64,000 nt of DNA, from contig CASFII010000001.1 in NCBI GenBank assembly GCA_949294735.1, positions 62,001 through 126,000 of the forward strand, given 5' to 3'. Both the position numbers and the translations under genes were made by a program. The DNA is from an uncultured Coriobacteriaceae bacterium (lineage in GTDB: Bacteria > Actinomycetota > Coriobacteriia > Coriobacteriales > Eggerthellaceae). The notes under the pieces were generated by a model. That model was not told the DNA's origin, did not search any database, and saw only the letters and a list, made by a program, of their open reading frames with translations. Shown here in pieces: positions 52,114 through 61,533 of this stretch. Numbering within the stretch: the stretch's first letter is position 1; every line of letters starts with the position of its first letter.

Positions 52114-52737
52114 TTACAGATTTAACGCCTTTTTGACGTCAGCATACACCACATCTGGATCGCGATCACCGTCAATGGTAACCAGGAGTTCGCAGCCCCG
52201 ATAGTAGTCAACAAGTGGAGCCGTAGATTTTTCGTATACATCTAAGCGAGTGCGAACCGTTTCTTCGTTGTCGTCGTCGCGCTGATACATTTCGCCACCG
52301 CAAGTGGGGCAAACTTCATCAGCAACCGAACCAATGTAGCCACAGCTACGGCATAAACGACGAGAGGTAAGACGCTTAACAATAACTTCGAAATCCACAT
52401 CAATGAGCAGAGCTGCTTCCAGTGGACGTTCAATGTTGTTTAATTCTGCATCCAGAGCAACAGCCTGTGCGGTGGTGCGCGGAAAACCGTCAAGAATGAA
52501 ATTCTTGGCGTCAGGTTCCTGAAGGCGTTCTTTTACCAAACCAATAATGACGTCATCAGGTACCAATTCGCCAGCATCCATATAAGATTTAGCCTTTTGT
52601 CCCAAAGGCGTACCAGCAGCTACGGCAGCACGCAGCATGTCGCCCGTAGAAATATGAGCTGCGCCAAATTCCTGAACCAGACGAGCTGCCTGAGTACCTT
52701 TACCTGCACCGGGAGCGCCTAAAAGTACAATATTCAC
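52114..52737 (-). CDS. adk: Adenylate kinase with zinc-type lid
   Basis: Interconverts ATP, AMP and ADP. The 207-residue protein has the P-loop GAPGAGKGTQA, AHISTGDMLRAAV (AMP site), FILDGFPRTTAQA, and the long lid with CRSCGYIGSV and CPTCGGE, four cysteines that bind zinc, as in Gram-positive enzymes. GTG at 52737 is chosen: AAGGA lies eight bases upstream and homology starts there; the frame is open 22 codons further. Confidence 0.95.
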   Translation of the reverse strand: MNIVLLGAPGAGKGTQAARLVQEFGAAHISTGDMLRAAVAAGTPLGQKAKSYMDAGELVPDDVIIGLVKERLQEPDAKNFILDGFPRTTAQAVALDAELNNIERPLEAALLIDVDFEVIVKRLTSRRLCRSCGYIGSVADEVCPTCGGEMYQRDDDNEETVRTRLDVYEKSTAPLVDYYRGCELLVTIDGDRDPDVVYADVKKALNL

Positions 52738-52924
52738 GAGAAGATTCCTTTCACTCCACGAAAAAACAATGTACCTATTGTACCAAAGCACGCCGCATAG
52801 CAAGTTCCTTTCAGGGCAACGCGCACCATCCGTCGCTAAACTGACACTTTTCAGGTATGATGAACTGGTTTACACAAGCAGATAAACTCCGCAAATTGCT
52901 GCGGTTTTTGGAAAGCGAGCATCT

Positions 52925-54289
52925 ATGCAAATCACACCAGTTGAAGTTGCTGAAACCCTTGCTATGGTCGAACAGCAAAATCTGGACATCAGAACTATTA
53001 CCTTAGGACTTAATCTCAGGGGTTGTGTAAGCGATGATGTTCATGTTCTTGCCAACAAAGTGTATGACCGCATGACCACTGCTGCTGAAAAGCTTGTCCC
53101 CACTGCTGAACAACTTGAACGCGAATACGGTATCCCTATTGTAAACAAGCGTATTTCGGTAACTCCTATTGCGGAGCTCTGTGCAGCACTGACTACCGAA
53201 GACGTGAGCCCCATTGCTGCTGCTATGGATAAGGCAGGCAAAGAAGTAGGGGTTGATTTTATTGGCGGCTTTTCTGCGTTAGTACACAAAGGTGCTACTG
53301 CCGCAGATCACAAGCTCATGAACTCAATTCCCGATGCTCTTGCAACCACTGACCGCGTGTGCTCTTCGGTTAATGTTGGTTCAACACGTGCGGGAATCAA
53401 CATGGATGCCGTTCTGAAAATGGCCCAGATAATTCGCAAAACCGCAGAAGCTACTGCCGACCGAGATTGTATTGGTGCGGGAAAGCTTGTTGTGTTCTGC
53501 AACGCGGTAGAAGACAATCCTTTCATGGCCGGTGCGTTCCATGGTTCTGGCGAAGCAGACGCGGTGGTAAACGTAGGAGTGTCGGGTCCTGGCGTTGTTC
53601 GCGCAGTGCTGGCTGCCATGCCTAAAGATGCCGACATTACGTCCATTGCTGAAGCCATCAAAGCTACCGCCTTTAAGATTACACGCGCCGGTGAACTGAT
53701 GGCGCGCGAAGCATCTACGCGTCTAGGCGTTTCTCAGGGCATCCTTGACCTTTCTCTTGCCCCTACTCCTGCCGAAGGGGATTCCGTAGCGGAAATCCTT
53801 GAAGCCATTGGAGTTGGCACCTGTGGTGGTCCAGGAACAACTGCAGCCCTCGCCCTTCTTAACGATGCCGTTAAAAAAGGCGGTGTCATGGCCAGTAGTA
53901 GTGTAGGTGGCTTGTCTGGTGCCTTTATTCCTGTCTCGGAAGATGCTGGCATGATTCGCGCCGCAGAAGCTGGAGCCTTAAGCCTCGAAAAGCTAGAAGC
54001 CATGACCTGTGTCTGTTCTGTGGGCTTGGACATGATAGCTATCCCAGGTGACACCACCGTTGAAACAATTTGCGGCATTATTGCTGACGAATGCGCCATT
54101 GGCATGATTAACAATAAAACGACTGCGGTACGTATTATCCCTGCAATAGGTAAAAGCGTAGGTGACCGATTAGACTTCGGTGGTCTTTTAGGCTATGCAC
54201 CTGTGATGCCCGTTAACCAATATGCAGGCAAGGTATTTGCCCATCGCGGAGGTCGAATTCCTGCCCCACTTAATTCGTTAAAGAACTAA
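52925..54289 (+). CDS. UPF0210 (PFL-like) family protein
   Basis: A 454-residue protein of the conserved UPF0210/DUF711 family. Recognisable blocks are [14 protein letters not shown] near the N-terminus, [39 protein letters not shown] and [19 protein letters not shown]. The fold resembles pyruvate formate-lyase-like barrels, but no glycyl-radical motif is expected and the function is unknown. The family is usually encoded after an ACT-domain protein (UPF0237); none is seen here. It precedes tlyA by 56 bases. Confidence 0.88.
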   Translation: MQITPVEVAETLAMVEQQNLDIRTITLGLNLRGCVSDDVHVLANKVYDRMTTAAEKLVPTAEQLEREYGIPIVNKRISVTPIAELCAALTTEDVSPIAAAMDKAGKEVGVDFIGGFSALVHKGATAADHKLMNSIPDALATTDRVCSSVNVGSTRAGINMDAVLKMAQIIRKTAEATADRDCIGAGKLVVFCNAVEDNPFMAGAFHGSGEADAVVNVGVSGPGVVRAVLAAMPKDADITSIAEAIKATAFKITRAGELMAREASTRLGVSQGILDLSLAPTPAEGDSVAEILEAIGVGTCGGPGTTAALALLNDAVKKGGVMASSSVGGLSGAFIPVSEDAGMIRAAEAGALSLEKLEAMTCVCSVGLDMIAIPGDTTVETICGIIADECAIGMINNKTTAVRIIPAIGKSVGDRLDFGGLLGYAPVMPVNQYAGKVFAHRGGRIPAPLNSLKN

Positions 54290-54345
54290 CGAAATGGCTC
54301 ATAGGAAAACACCTCGTTTGCTTTTGATTGCGGAGCTTCGTGAGA

Positions 54346-55092
54346 ATGAAAAAAGTTCGTCTAGATACACTCCTTGTTGAAGAAGGATTAGCTGAAAGTG
54401 CTGACGAAGCTCTTCGCTTGGTTATTGCTCACAAGGTGAAAGTGGATAATGCATACGCCACCAGTGCAGCCATTAAGGTCTCGCCCGAAGCTGACATAGA
54501 AGTAAAAGGCCGCAAACGCTTCGTTTCGCGCGGTGGATTAAAGCTACAGGGAGCATTGGATGCCTTCGAACAAAAAGTAACGGGTTTGCGTTGTATTGAT
54601 ATTGGTTCTTCCACGGGCGGTTTCACTGATTGCCTTTTGCAGGCAGGAGCGCAAAGCGTTGCCTGCGTCGACGTAAACTACGGGCAGCTTGCGTGGAAAC
54701 TTCGACAAGATCCTCGTGTAAGCGTGTTCGAACGAACCAACATCAAGCACGCAAATCCTGTTGATTTAGGTGCGCCGTTTGATCTTTTGGTTGCTGACTT
54801 AAGCTTTATTGGACTTGCAGGCTTAGTTCCAACCTTTGCCCAACTCTGCAAGGTAGGAAGCATCTTTATTGGCCTTATCAAGCCTCAGTTTGAAGCAGGC
54901 GCCGAAGAAAGCGATCACGGAGTTATTCGCAACACGGCAGTTCACGAACGTGTAGTACACGAAGTCACCGAAGCACTCCAAACTGGTGGATTTAAGGTAA
55001 CGGGCGTTGTGCAGTCGCCCATCAAGGGGCCAGAAGGCAATATAGAGTTTTTGGTTCGAGCTGTCTTTCGGGAGCCTAAGCAAACATTGTGA
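54346..55092 (+). CDS. tlyA: TlyA family rRNA 2'-O-methyltransferase
   Basis: A 248-residue protein with an N-terminal S4 RNA-binding domain (KVRLDTLLVEEGLAESADEA) and a FtsJ-like Rossmann methyltransferase (IDIGSSTGGFTDCLLQAGA, VDVNYGQLAWKLR, LLVADLSFIGL). TlyA enzymes 2'-O-methylate 16S and 23S rRNA and affect capreomycin susceptibility; the name hemolysin is historical. ATG at 54346 is chosen; GTG at 54340, four bases after GGAG, is a possible alternative. The stop is one base from the convergent asd stop. Confidence 0.9.
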   Translation: MKKVRLDTLLVEEGLAESADEALRLVIAHKVKVDNAYATSAAIKVSPEADIEVKGRKRFVSRGGLKLQGALDAFEQKVTGLRCIDIGSSTGGFTDCLLQAGAQSVACVDVNYGQLAWKLRQDPRVSVFERTNIKHANPVDLGAPFDLLVADLSFIGLAGLVPTFAQLCKVGSIFIGLIKPQFEAGAEESDHGVIRNTAVHERVVHEVTEALQTGGFKVTGVVQSPIKGPEGNIEFLVRAVFREPKQTL

Positions 55093-55093
55093 C

Positions 55094-56143
55094 CTACGGA
55101 AGTAGGAGCTGCGCAATTTGAACTGTGTTAAGCGCTGCACCTTTTCGAATCTGGTCAGCAACAACCCATAAAGCTAAACCATGATCTACGCTGGCATCCT
55201 TGCGTAGGCGGCCAACGTAGGTATCGTTCGTGCCAGCTAACAAGCCTGGCATGGGATAGATATTGTTTTCAATATCATCAAGAACCGTTACGCCAGGTGC
55301 AGCTTCAAGCGCTTTGCGCGCCTCCTCAACCGATACCTCGTCTTCAAATTCAACATTGATAGCTTCACCGTGGCAACGCAAAACAGGAACGCGCACACAG
55401 GTGGCAGACACCCGAATATCTTCGTCGCCCATGATTTTTTTGGTTTCCACAACCATCTTCCACTCTTCTTTAGTGGAATCATCTTCTAAGAACTTATCGA
55501 TATGCGGAATGCAATTAAACGCAATGCGGTGTTGGAATGCTTCGACTTTGAGTTCTTCTTCAGGGGTACCAGCTAAAAAGTCGCGTGTCTGGTCATAAAG
55601 CTCTGCCATAGCAGGGGCACCAGCACCCGACGCCGCCTGATACGTAGAAACCACAATGCGTTTAATGCGTGAAAGGTCATACAGAGGTTTCAGTGCTACC
55701 ACCATCTGAATGGTGGAGCAGTTCGGATTGGCAATTACGCCCGAGTGCCACGAAATGTCTTGAGGATTTACCTCGGGAACCACTAGCGGCACGTCTTCTT
55801 CCATGCGAAATGCACTGGAATTATCAATCATAACCGCACCTGCATTAACCACCGCTTCACGCATTTCTTTCGAAGGTGCTGCACCGCAGCTAAAAAGCGC
55901 AATGTCTACTCCCTCAAAACTTTCGGGAGTCATTTCTTGAACAATTAATTCCCCAGCGGGAACTTCACCACAGCCTTCAAAGGGTAAGCGCTTCCCCGCT
56001 GACCGAGCAGATGCTAAAGCGCGCACTTCCTTTGCAGGAAAATCTAGATCATGTAAAACTTTCAGGAACTCTGCGCCAACCGCGCCCGTTGCACCAGCTA
56101 CCGCTACCACTGGATGTTGAGGCATTTCTTTTGTCCAGGTCAT
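55094..56143 (-). CDS. asd: Aspartate-semialdehyde dehydrogenase
   Basis: Second step of the aspartate pathway to lysine/diaminopimelate, threonine and methionine. The 349-residue protein has VAVAGATGAVGAEFLKVL (NADPH loop), SARSAGKRLPF, VIANPNCSTIQMVVAL with the catalytic cysteine (NPNCST), and the substrate segment in AFNCIPHID. ATG at 56143 is chosen because AAAGGA lies just upstream; the longer frame would overlap lysC. It directly follows lysC on the minus strand. Confidence 0.94.
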   Translation of the reverse strand: MTWTKEMPQHPVVAVAGATGAVGAEFLKVLHDLDFPAKEVRALASARSAGKRLPFEGCGEVPAGELIVQEMTPESFEGVDIALFSCGAAPSKEMREAVVNAGAVMIDNSSAFRMEEDVPLVVPEVNPQDISWHSGVIANPNCSTIQMVVALKPLYDLSRIKRIVVSTYQAASGAGAPAMAELYDQTRDFLAGTPEEELKVEAFQHRIAFNCIPHIDKFLEDDSTKEEWKMVVETKKIMGDEDIRVSATCVRVPVLRCHGEAINVEFEDEVSVEEARKALEAAPGVTVLDDIENNIYPMPGLLAGTNDTYVGRLRKDASVDHGLALWVVADQIRKGAALNTVQIAQLLLP

Positions 56144-56181
56144 GGTTTTCCTTTCAAGTTTTATAGGTAAGTTTCTTAGCA

Positions 56182-57459
56182 TTAACGACCCTTAGCCATC
56201 TTTGCGGCAATTTCTTCAGCTGACAACTGCGTTTCTTTGAAAACACTGTCCGAATCAAGACCAAAGGCAGTATGTAGACAGCGCACCGCTTCCGCAGCTT
56301 GGGCAGCATCAACCACAACTGAAAGACGAATGGGGGACGTGGAGATGGCCAAAATGTTAATGTTGTTTTCTCCTAGAACCTCAAAAGCACGAGCAGCAAC
56401 ACCAGGAGAAGATTTCATACCAGTTCCCACCAAGCTCACCTTGGCAATGTCTTCATCAACTACATATTCGCGCGCGTTGATTTCGGGCAGCACACGCTCA
56501 ACCGTTTCCCTGGCACGAGCCAAGTCGCTTGAAGGGCATGTGAAACTAATATCCGTAATTCCTGCATCGGAAATGTTTTGAATAATCATGTCAGTATTGA
56601 CCATGTTGGCAGCCAAAGAACCAAAAAGCTTTGCTGCAACTCCTGTTGTATCTGGTACGCCACGAATGGTTACTTTTACTTCGGAAGTGTCATGAGCAAT
56701 GCCCGTAATAACCGCTTCTTCCATGGCTGCTACCTCCTTGATATAGGTACCTTCTGCATCAGAAAATGCAGAACGAGAATGAATAACCACATTCCACTTA
56801 CGCGCGAATTCGACTGCACGCATCTGTAAAACACCAGCGCCAGCACCAGAAAGTTCCAGCATATCATCATAGGAAACTTCCTTAAGCTTGCGCGCACGTG
56901 GAGCAACACGCGGATCGGCGCTATATACGCCATCGACGTCTGAGTAGATTTCGCAAACATCGGCACCAATACCCCAAGCAACTGCTACTGCCGTGGTGTC
57001 GGAGCCCCCGCGCCCAAGAGTTGTAATGTCACCTTCGGCATTAATCCCCTGAAAACCTGCTACAACTGGGATTATTCCTGCGTCCAAGGCTTCCATTATG
57101 CGTTCGTTGTGTACTTTAACGATTTTTGCTTTTGCGTGAGTTCCATCAGTTTCTATGCCAGCCTGACGACCAGTGAAGCTCATAGCTTTGTATCCACGTG
57201 CCTCAATAGCCATAGCAAGCAGCGTCATAGAAACCTGTTCGCCCGTGGACAGCAAACGGTCCATTTCGCGAGCAGGCGGATTAGAGTTCAAAGCACTGGC
57301 AAGCCCTAAAAGTTCATCGGTGGTTTTACCCATAGCAGAAACTACGGCCACCACCTGATGACCTTCCTGCTTACGGGCAATCAAACGCTTCGCTACACGC
57401 TGAATGCGTTCGGGAGAAGCAACCGAGGTGCCGCCAAATTTACACACAATCAAAGACAT
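56182..57459 (-). CDS. lysC: Aspartate kinase
   Basis: First step of the aspartate pathway; 425 residues. The kinase domain has VCKFGGTSVASPERI at the N-terminus, VAGFQGINAEGDITTLGRGG and EIYSDVDGVYSADPR. Two ACT domains (about residues 265-330 and 345-410) provide feedback control, with NMVNTDMIIQNI and VGTGMKSSPGVAARAF. An internal alternative start for a beta subunit is common in the family, but none was established here. Paired with asd, 38 bases apart. No lysine riboswitch is apparent in the short upstream gap. Confidence 0.94.
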   Translation of the reverse strand: MSLIVCKFGGTSVASPERIQRVAKRLIARKQEGHQVVAVVSAMGKTTDELLGLASALNSNPPAREMDRLLSTGEQVSMTLLAMAIEARGYKAMSFTGRQAGIETDGTHAKAKIVKVHNERIMEALDAGIIPVVAGFQGINAEGDITTLGRGGSDTTAVAVAWGIGADVCEIYSDVDGVYSADPRVAPRARKLKEVSYDDMLELSGAGAGVLQMRAVEFARKWNVVIHSRSAFSDAEGTYIKEVAAMEEAVITGIAHDTSEVKVTIRGVPDTTGVAAKLFGSLAANMVNTDMIIQNISDAGITDISFTCPSSDLARARETVERVLPEINAREYVVDEDIAKVSLVGTGMKSSPGVAARAFEVLGENNINILAISTSPIRLSVVVDAAQAAEAVRCLHTAFGLDSDSVFKETQLSAEEIAAKMAKGR

Positions 57460-57551
57460 TACTGTTCTTTCTGCTGCCTATCATGCCTTCTGCTTTGCCA
57501 CCATACACGCCTTCGCAATATGATGCCAACACACTACTATACCAGATAGAC

Positions 57552-58778
57552 CTACGCTTCTTCGGGCATACGCCAGAGCAGCACAAAACCTACGACGAAC
57601 AGCGCTGCAATAGAAAGCACGCCAATAGACGCATTGCCCGTAATCTGGGTAAATACGCTTACCAGGAACGTACCCATGACTGCGGCGTACTTCCCGAAAA
57701 TATCGAAGAAGCCGTAGTACTCATTTGCGTTGTCTTTAGGAATAAGTTTGCCGAATTCGCTTCGAGAAAGTGCCTGAATACCACCTTGGAAAAGACCAAC
57801 GCAGATAGCCAAAATCCAAAACTCAAGTGCTGACTTTAAGAAGAAGGCAGCGAACAACGTAATGCAGAGATAAGCGAAGACTGCAATCAACAGCATTTTC
57901 TTCGTGCCAAAGCGCTTGGAAAGATGTCCGTATGCAATAGCAGACGGAAATGCCACAAACTGAGTCACTAAAAGCGCCAGCACCAGCTGGGTGGAATCAA
58001 TACCCAAATCGGTACCATAGCTCGTAGACATTTTGATGATGGTGTGAACACCGTCAATGTAGAAGAAAAAAGCAATCATGAACATAAGCAAGCGCTTATC
58101 GTGAGCAATATTCTTAAGCGTCCTCCATAAACCCTTGAACGTAGAAGCAAAGAGATGTTTTTCGCGCGGCTTAAAATGCGTCTGATGTACATCGCGAATC
58201 AGCGGAACGCTGAAAGCAACCCACCATAATGCCGTGATAGCGAAGGCAATTTTCATACCCATTGCCATATCAATGCCAATCACACCACCGCCGAGTACGA
58301 CCGCCAAGCACAGAATGAAGGGGATGCAAGAACCAATATAGCCCCAGGCATAACCACTAGAAGAAACTTCGTCGTATCTATCTTCAGTAGTGGCGTCCAC
58401 TAAGAAAGCGTCATAAAACACCATTGAGCCATTGAGCATAACTGAAGAAACGACGTAGATAATCAAAAACAGGAGTGCTGTCTGCGGAATACCCAATGCT
58501 GCGCAAGCTACTGCACCGGTACCAATAAATCCAATGAGGAATTTCTTCTTGTTCCCCTTAAGATCCGCCAAGCTACCTAAGAAAGGCATCAGGAGAGCCA
58601 GCAGCAAAGAGGCAACTGTTTCTGCATAGCCCCAAGCAACCACTACCGATGAGCCAGGTTCAGCCAATGAAGAAAAATACACGGGAATAAGCGCTGTCGA
58701 GAGCATAACGAACGCAGAATTACCCACGTCATACAAAACCCAGCTACGCTCCTGCTTAGTCATTTTTTTTCCTGCCAT
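57552..58778 (-). CDS. Major facilitator superfamily transporter, UMF1 type
   Basis: A 408-residue, twelve-helix transporter. The start MTKQERSWVLYDVGNSAF is the UMF1/Atg22-like family hallmark (Y-D-x-x-N-S-A), and FLGSLADLKGNKKKFL and RLFGTKK-like (KRFGTKKMLL) loops fit the MFS. RSEFGKLIPKDNANEYYGFF is also typical. The substrate is unknown; amino-acid efflux is a suggestion from distant vacuolar relatives only. ATG at 58778 is supported by GGAGGGG four bases upstream. Confidence 0.86.
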   Translation of the reverse strand: MAGKKMTKQERSWVLYDVGNSAFVMLSTALIPVYFSSLAEPGSSVVVAWGYAETVASLLLALLMPFLGSLADLKGNKKKFLIGFIGTGAVACAALGIPQTALLFLIIYVVSSVMLNGSMVFYDAFLVDATTEDRYDEVSSSGYAWGYIGSCIPFILCLAVVLGGGVIGIDMAMGMKIAFAITALWWVAFSVPLIRDVHQTHFKPREKHLFASTFKGLWRTLKNIAHDKRLLMFMIAFFFYIDGVHTIIKMSTSYGTDLGIDSTQLVLALLVTQFVAFPSAIAYGHLSKRFGTKKMLLIAVFAYLCITLFAAFFLKSALEFWILAICVGLFQGGIQALSRSEFGKLIPKDNANEYYGFFDIFGKYAAVMGTFLVSVFTQITGNASIGVLSIAALFVVGFVLLWRMPEEA

Positions 58779-59070
58779 ACTGCCCCTCCAAAAGCATGCA
58801 CAAAAAATAAGGCTTTTCGCCTTAAAGGTATTCATACATATGTTAACCATCACGCCAGCTACAAGGCCGCGCTTCGCACATCCCGCAACATAGACACCGT
58901 TTTCCTAGCCCATAAAGCAAGATCCGCTAAACACGTATATTGTATATGAAAATTTCTTCCATGCCTTTTCAACAGTTACATTTGACGTAAACTTGATGGA
59001 CAACAAAGACGGTCGTCGGCTTGCTTTCGCCCTGTTTCACATTCGAGCAGCAAGCACAAAAGGAGTATGT

Positions 59071-60009
59071 ATGCCGGCAATTATTACGCATGACACATTT
59101 GCAAAAGACCTGTATGACAAATTCTGCAGCTTCATTGGAACTTCCCGCGACGAAGCAGAAGCATTTCTTTTAGGAAATCAAGGTCCTGACCCTCTGTTCT
59201 ATTCCGTCGTCAACCCAAAGCTAAAACCAGTACACAGTCTCGGTCAGGCTATGCACAAAGCTCGTACAAACGAAATCCTTGCTTCTTTTGGCAACGCCGT
59301 GGAAACTCTTCCGGAAGAGGAGCAATCAATTGCGCGTGCATACGTTTTGGGATTTTGGGGACACTATCTTTTAGACAGCACTCTACACCCCTTAGTCTAT
59401 TCTTTTGAATACAAAGTATGCGACGCAGGCATCCCTCGACTCGATCGCAAAGACCATCGCGAAGTACATGCGGTTATCGAAAGCGAATACGACGAAATGG
59501 TGCTGTATACACGTTTCGGAGAAACGATTGCAACATTTGATCCCTCTAAAGAAATTCTGCGTGCCAGCACCTATTGTCTGGGCATTATTTCTAAACTGTA
59601 TGCTTATGTTGCACAAGATGTATTTGGGCTGCGCATCCCCGAAAATGCCTTCGGTGACTCCGTGAAAATGTTCCGTTTCGTCCAAGGTGTTTTTAGGTCT
59701 CCTAGCGGCATTAAACGAAGTGTTGTAGGCCGGATTGAAACGCTCGTACGCCGTCACTCTTTCTTCCGTGCCATGAGCCATCGCGCCCTGCCCCTGGAAG
59801 AAAGCCAGTTTGAAAACAGAGACAGAAATACCTGGGTCAACCCTCGCACTGGTGAAACCCGACGCGACAGCTTCTGGGATCTTTACGAAAAAGCCCAAGA
59901 TCGCTTCCCTGATGCACTTATGTTGGTAAATGCTCGAGACTTTGACATTCCCTCAATCCAGCGCATCACGCACGACATGAACTTCTCGGGTGCACTCAGT
60001 ACACAATAA
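59071..60009 (+). CDS. Zinc-dependent phospholipase C-like protein
   Basis: A 312-residue all-helical protein of the Zn_dep_PLPC family. Likely metal ligands are in MPAIITHDTFA, LGNQGPDPLF, GFWGHYLLDSTLHPLVY and DHREVHAVIESEYD, matching the histidine/aspartate pattern of zinc phospholipase C and S1/P1-like folds. No signal peptide is seen, so it may be cytoplasmic and act on another substrate. AAAGGAG precedes the ATG at 59071. It ends in a strong terminator. Confidence 0.86.
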   Translation: MPAIITHDTFAKDLYDKFCSFIGTSRDEAEAFLLGNQGPDPLFYSVVNPKLKPVHSLGQAMHKARTNEILASFGNAVETLPEEEQSIARAYVLGFWGHYLLDSTLHPLVYSFEYKVCDAGIPRLDRKDHREVHAVIESEYDEMVLYTRFGETIATFDPSKEILRASTYCLGIISKLYAYVAQDVFGLRIPENAFGDSVKMFRFVQGVFRSPSGIKRSVVGRIETLVRRHSFFRAMSHRALPLEESQFENRDRNTWVNPRTGETRRDSFWDLYEKAQDRFPDALMLVNARDFDIPSIQRITHDMNFSGALSTQ

Positions 60010-60014
60010 GCAAT

Positions 60015-60055
60015 GAAGCGCCTACCTCTGTTAAAGGCTTAGAGGTAGGCGCTTC
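60015..60055. terminator. Bidirectional terminator between convergent genes
   Basis: Perfect 15-bp stem GAAGCGCCTACCTCT/AGAGGTAGGCGCTTC (60015-60029 and 60041-60055) with an 11-base loop. It lies six bases after the phospholipase-like gene and 26 before the DUF47 stop, serving both directions. Confidence 0.8.
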
Positions 60056-60080
60056 TATATGGTGAACGATGTAGCAGCAG

Positions 60081-60710
60081 TTATCCGTTGGTAATCATAA
60101 TGGAGCCCATGACGTCCGAAGCATGTTCGCAGGCGTCGGCACATTTTTCCATGCGGTCAAAAATCTGAGACCAACGAGCAACATACATCGGATCATCAAG
60201 ATGGTCTTTGTACAGTGTACGAATAACCTTCATGAGCAAGTCGTCGGCTTCTTCTTCATACGTGTTCACGTCGACGATATATTGCACAAAAGCCTTTGAC
60301 TTTTTGAAGTTGCGAAAATCCTGCATGGCATCATTAAGTGCGGTAGCACTCTTTAAAATGATACGCGCAAACTGCAGAGCCTCAGGGTGGATCTCCTGTA
60401 CGTTGTACATATAGAAACGCTGGAAAACATCTTCGATATAGTCAATGATGTCGTCCAGATAGGTAGTAAGTCTAATAATGTCTTCGCGTTCAATAGGGGT
60501 AATAAAGTCAACAGCGACCTTGTCCATAATGCGATGGCTTAAATCGTCACCAGAGTGCTCAATAGAATGAGCCTTACTCATAATCTTTTGAACATCCTCA
60601 GGAGTTGTATAGTTTTCTATGGTGTTGACCAGTAAATCGGCTTCTTGAATAGCCAGTGACGAAAGCGCACTAAAAGCCTCAAAATAGTCGAACTTCCCCT
60701 TTTTAGCCAT
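60081..60710 (-). CDS. DUF47 (PhoU-like) family protein
   Basis: A 209-residue helical protein with two PhoU-like three-helix repeats. Metal-binding acidic/His motifs are visible in IEHSGDDLSHRIMDKV and ITPIEREDIIRLTTYLDDIID in the first half and TYEEEADDLLMKVIR in the second. DUF47 proteins usually accompany a Pit-type low-affinity phosphate transporter and regulate it; no pit gene is adjacent here. GGAGTGGAAC precedes the ATG. Confidence 0.88.
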   Translation of the reverse strand: MAKKGKFDYFEAFSALSSLAIQEADLLVNTIENYTTPEDVQKIMSKAHSIEHSGDDLSHRIMDKVAVDFITPIEREDIIRLTTYLDDIIDYIEDVFQRFYMYNVQEIHPEALQFARIILKSATALNDAMQDFRNFKKSKAFVQYIVDVNTYEEEADDLLMKVIRTLYKDHLDDPMYVARWSQIFDRMEKCADACEHASDVMGSIMITNG

Positions 60711-60796
60711 GTTCCACTCCTTTATAAGGTGACACGCACATTTTAACCCATAGAAGCATGCTCATATGCTGCGATGGCTTATTTGTGTTAACTATT

Positions 60797-61462
60797 TTAG
60801 TTTGCCCACTGAGCAAAGACGTAGTTACGTTCTGCCCCGATGGTAGTAAGGTCATTATGCCCAGGAAGCACAATGGTTTCATCAGGAAGAACCGCCAGGC
60901 GCGTAATACTTTTTCGCATATCCTCAGGGCTACCGCTTACAAAATCCGTTCTTCCTACCGTGCCGGCAAAAAGCGTATCCCCAGAAATAAGAACCGGAGC
61001 GCCTTCTTTATTGCTTCCAAATTCTGGCTGCAGGAACCAGCACATACTACCAGCCGTATGACCAGGAGTAATGTACACCTTCCAAGCCATGTTGCCAATT
61101 GTCACCACTTCGCCATCAACGACAGGATGATCGACCTGACAGGGTGGCGGCGCAGGGAGAGAAGAACCCCCCGATTCGCCTCGTTCAATAAAAGGAGCAT
61201 CGAGGGCAGAAGCGAAAACGGTGGCACCTGTTTTTTCTCGAAGCTCTGCTGCTGCGCCCACGTGATCTGCATGACGATGGGTTAGCACGATGGCATCCAG
61301 GTTTGCTCCACCCAAAATCTGAATCAAATCGTCTGCATCACATGACGGATCCACCACTATCGTGGCAGTATCGTCTGAAATGAAGTAGACATTGTTTTCC
61401 AGAAACCCTTTAACGACAAAACGTACCTCAACGCAGGCATTTGCCACTTTATATAGTTCCAT
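60797..61462 (-). CDS. MBL-fold metallohydrolase (glyoxalase II-like)
   Basis: A 221-residue metallo-beta-lactamase-fold hydrolase. It has the THRHADHVG metal motif (HxHxDH), TPGHTAGS, ISGDTLFAGTVGRTD and LPGHND. The pattern is that of the YcbL/GloB-like group common downstream of relA in Gram-positives. It probably hydrolyses a thioester or similar, but the substrate is not known. A Gly/Ser/Pro-rich insert (about residues 96-110) is unusual. AAAGG precedes the ATG. It starts 71 bases after the relA stop. Confidence 0.88.
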   Translation of the reverse strand: MELYKVANACVEVRFVVKGFLENNVYFISDDTATIVVDPSCDADDLIQILGGANLDAIVLTHRHADHVGAAAELREKTGATVFASALDAPFIERGESGGSSLPAPPPCQVDHPVVDGEVVTIGNMAWKVYITPGHTAGSMCWFLQPEFGSNKEGAPVLISGDTLFAGTVGRTDFVSGSPEDMRKSITRLAVLPDETIVLPGHNDLTTIGAERNYVFAQWAN

Positions 61463-61533
61463 GTGTCGCCTTTCGCTTCCCTAGTTGATCGTATCGCTTA
61501 GCTGGACATATTCTGTTAAGGCGGATTTGAGTT

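Noticed and set aside
57460-57551. Lysine riboswitch before lysC
   Set aside because: The gap is only 92 bases and shows none of the expected long helices.
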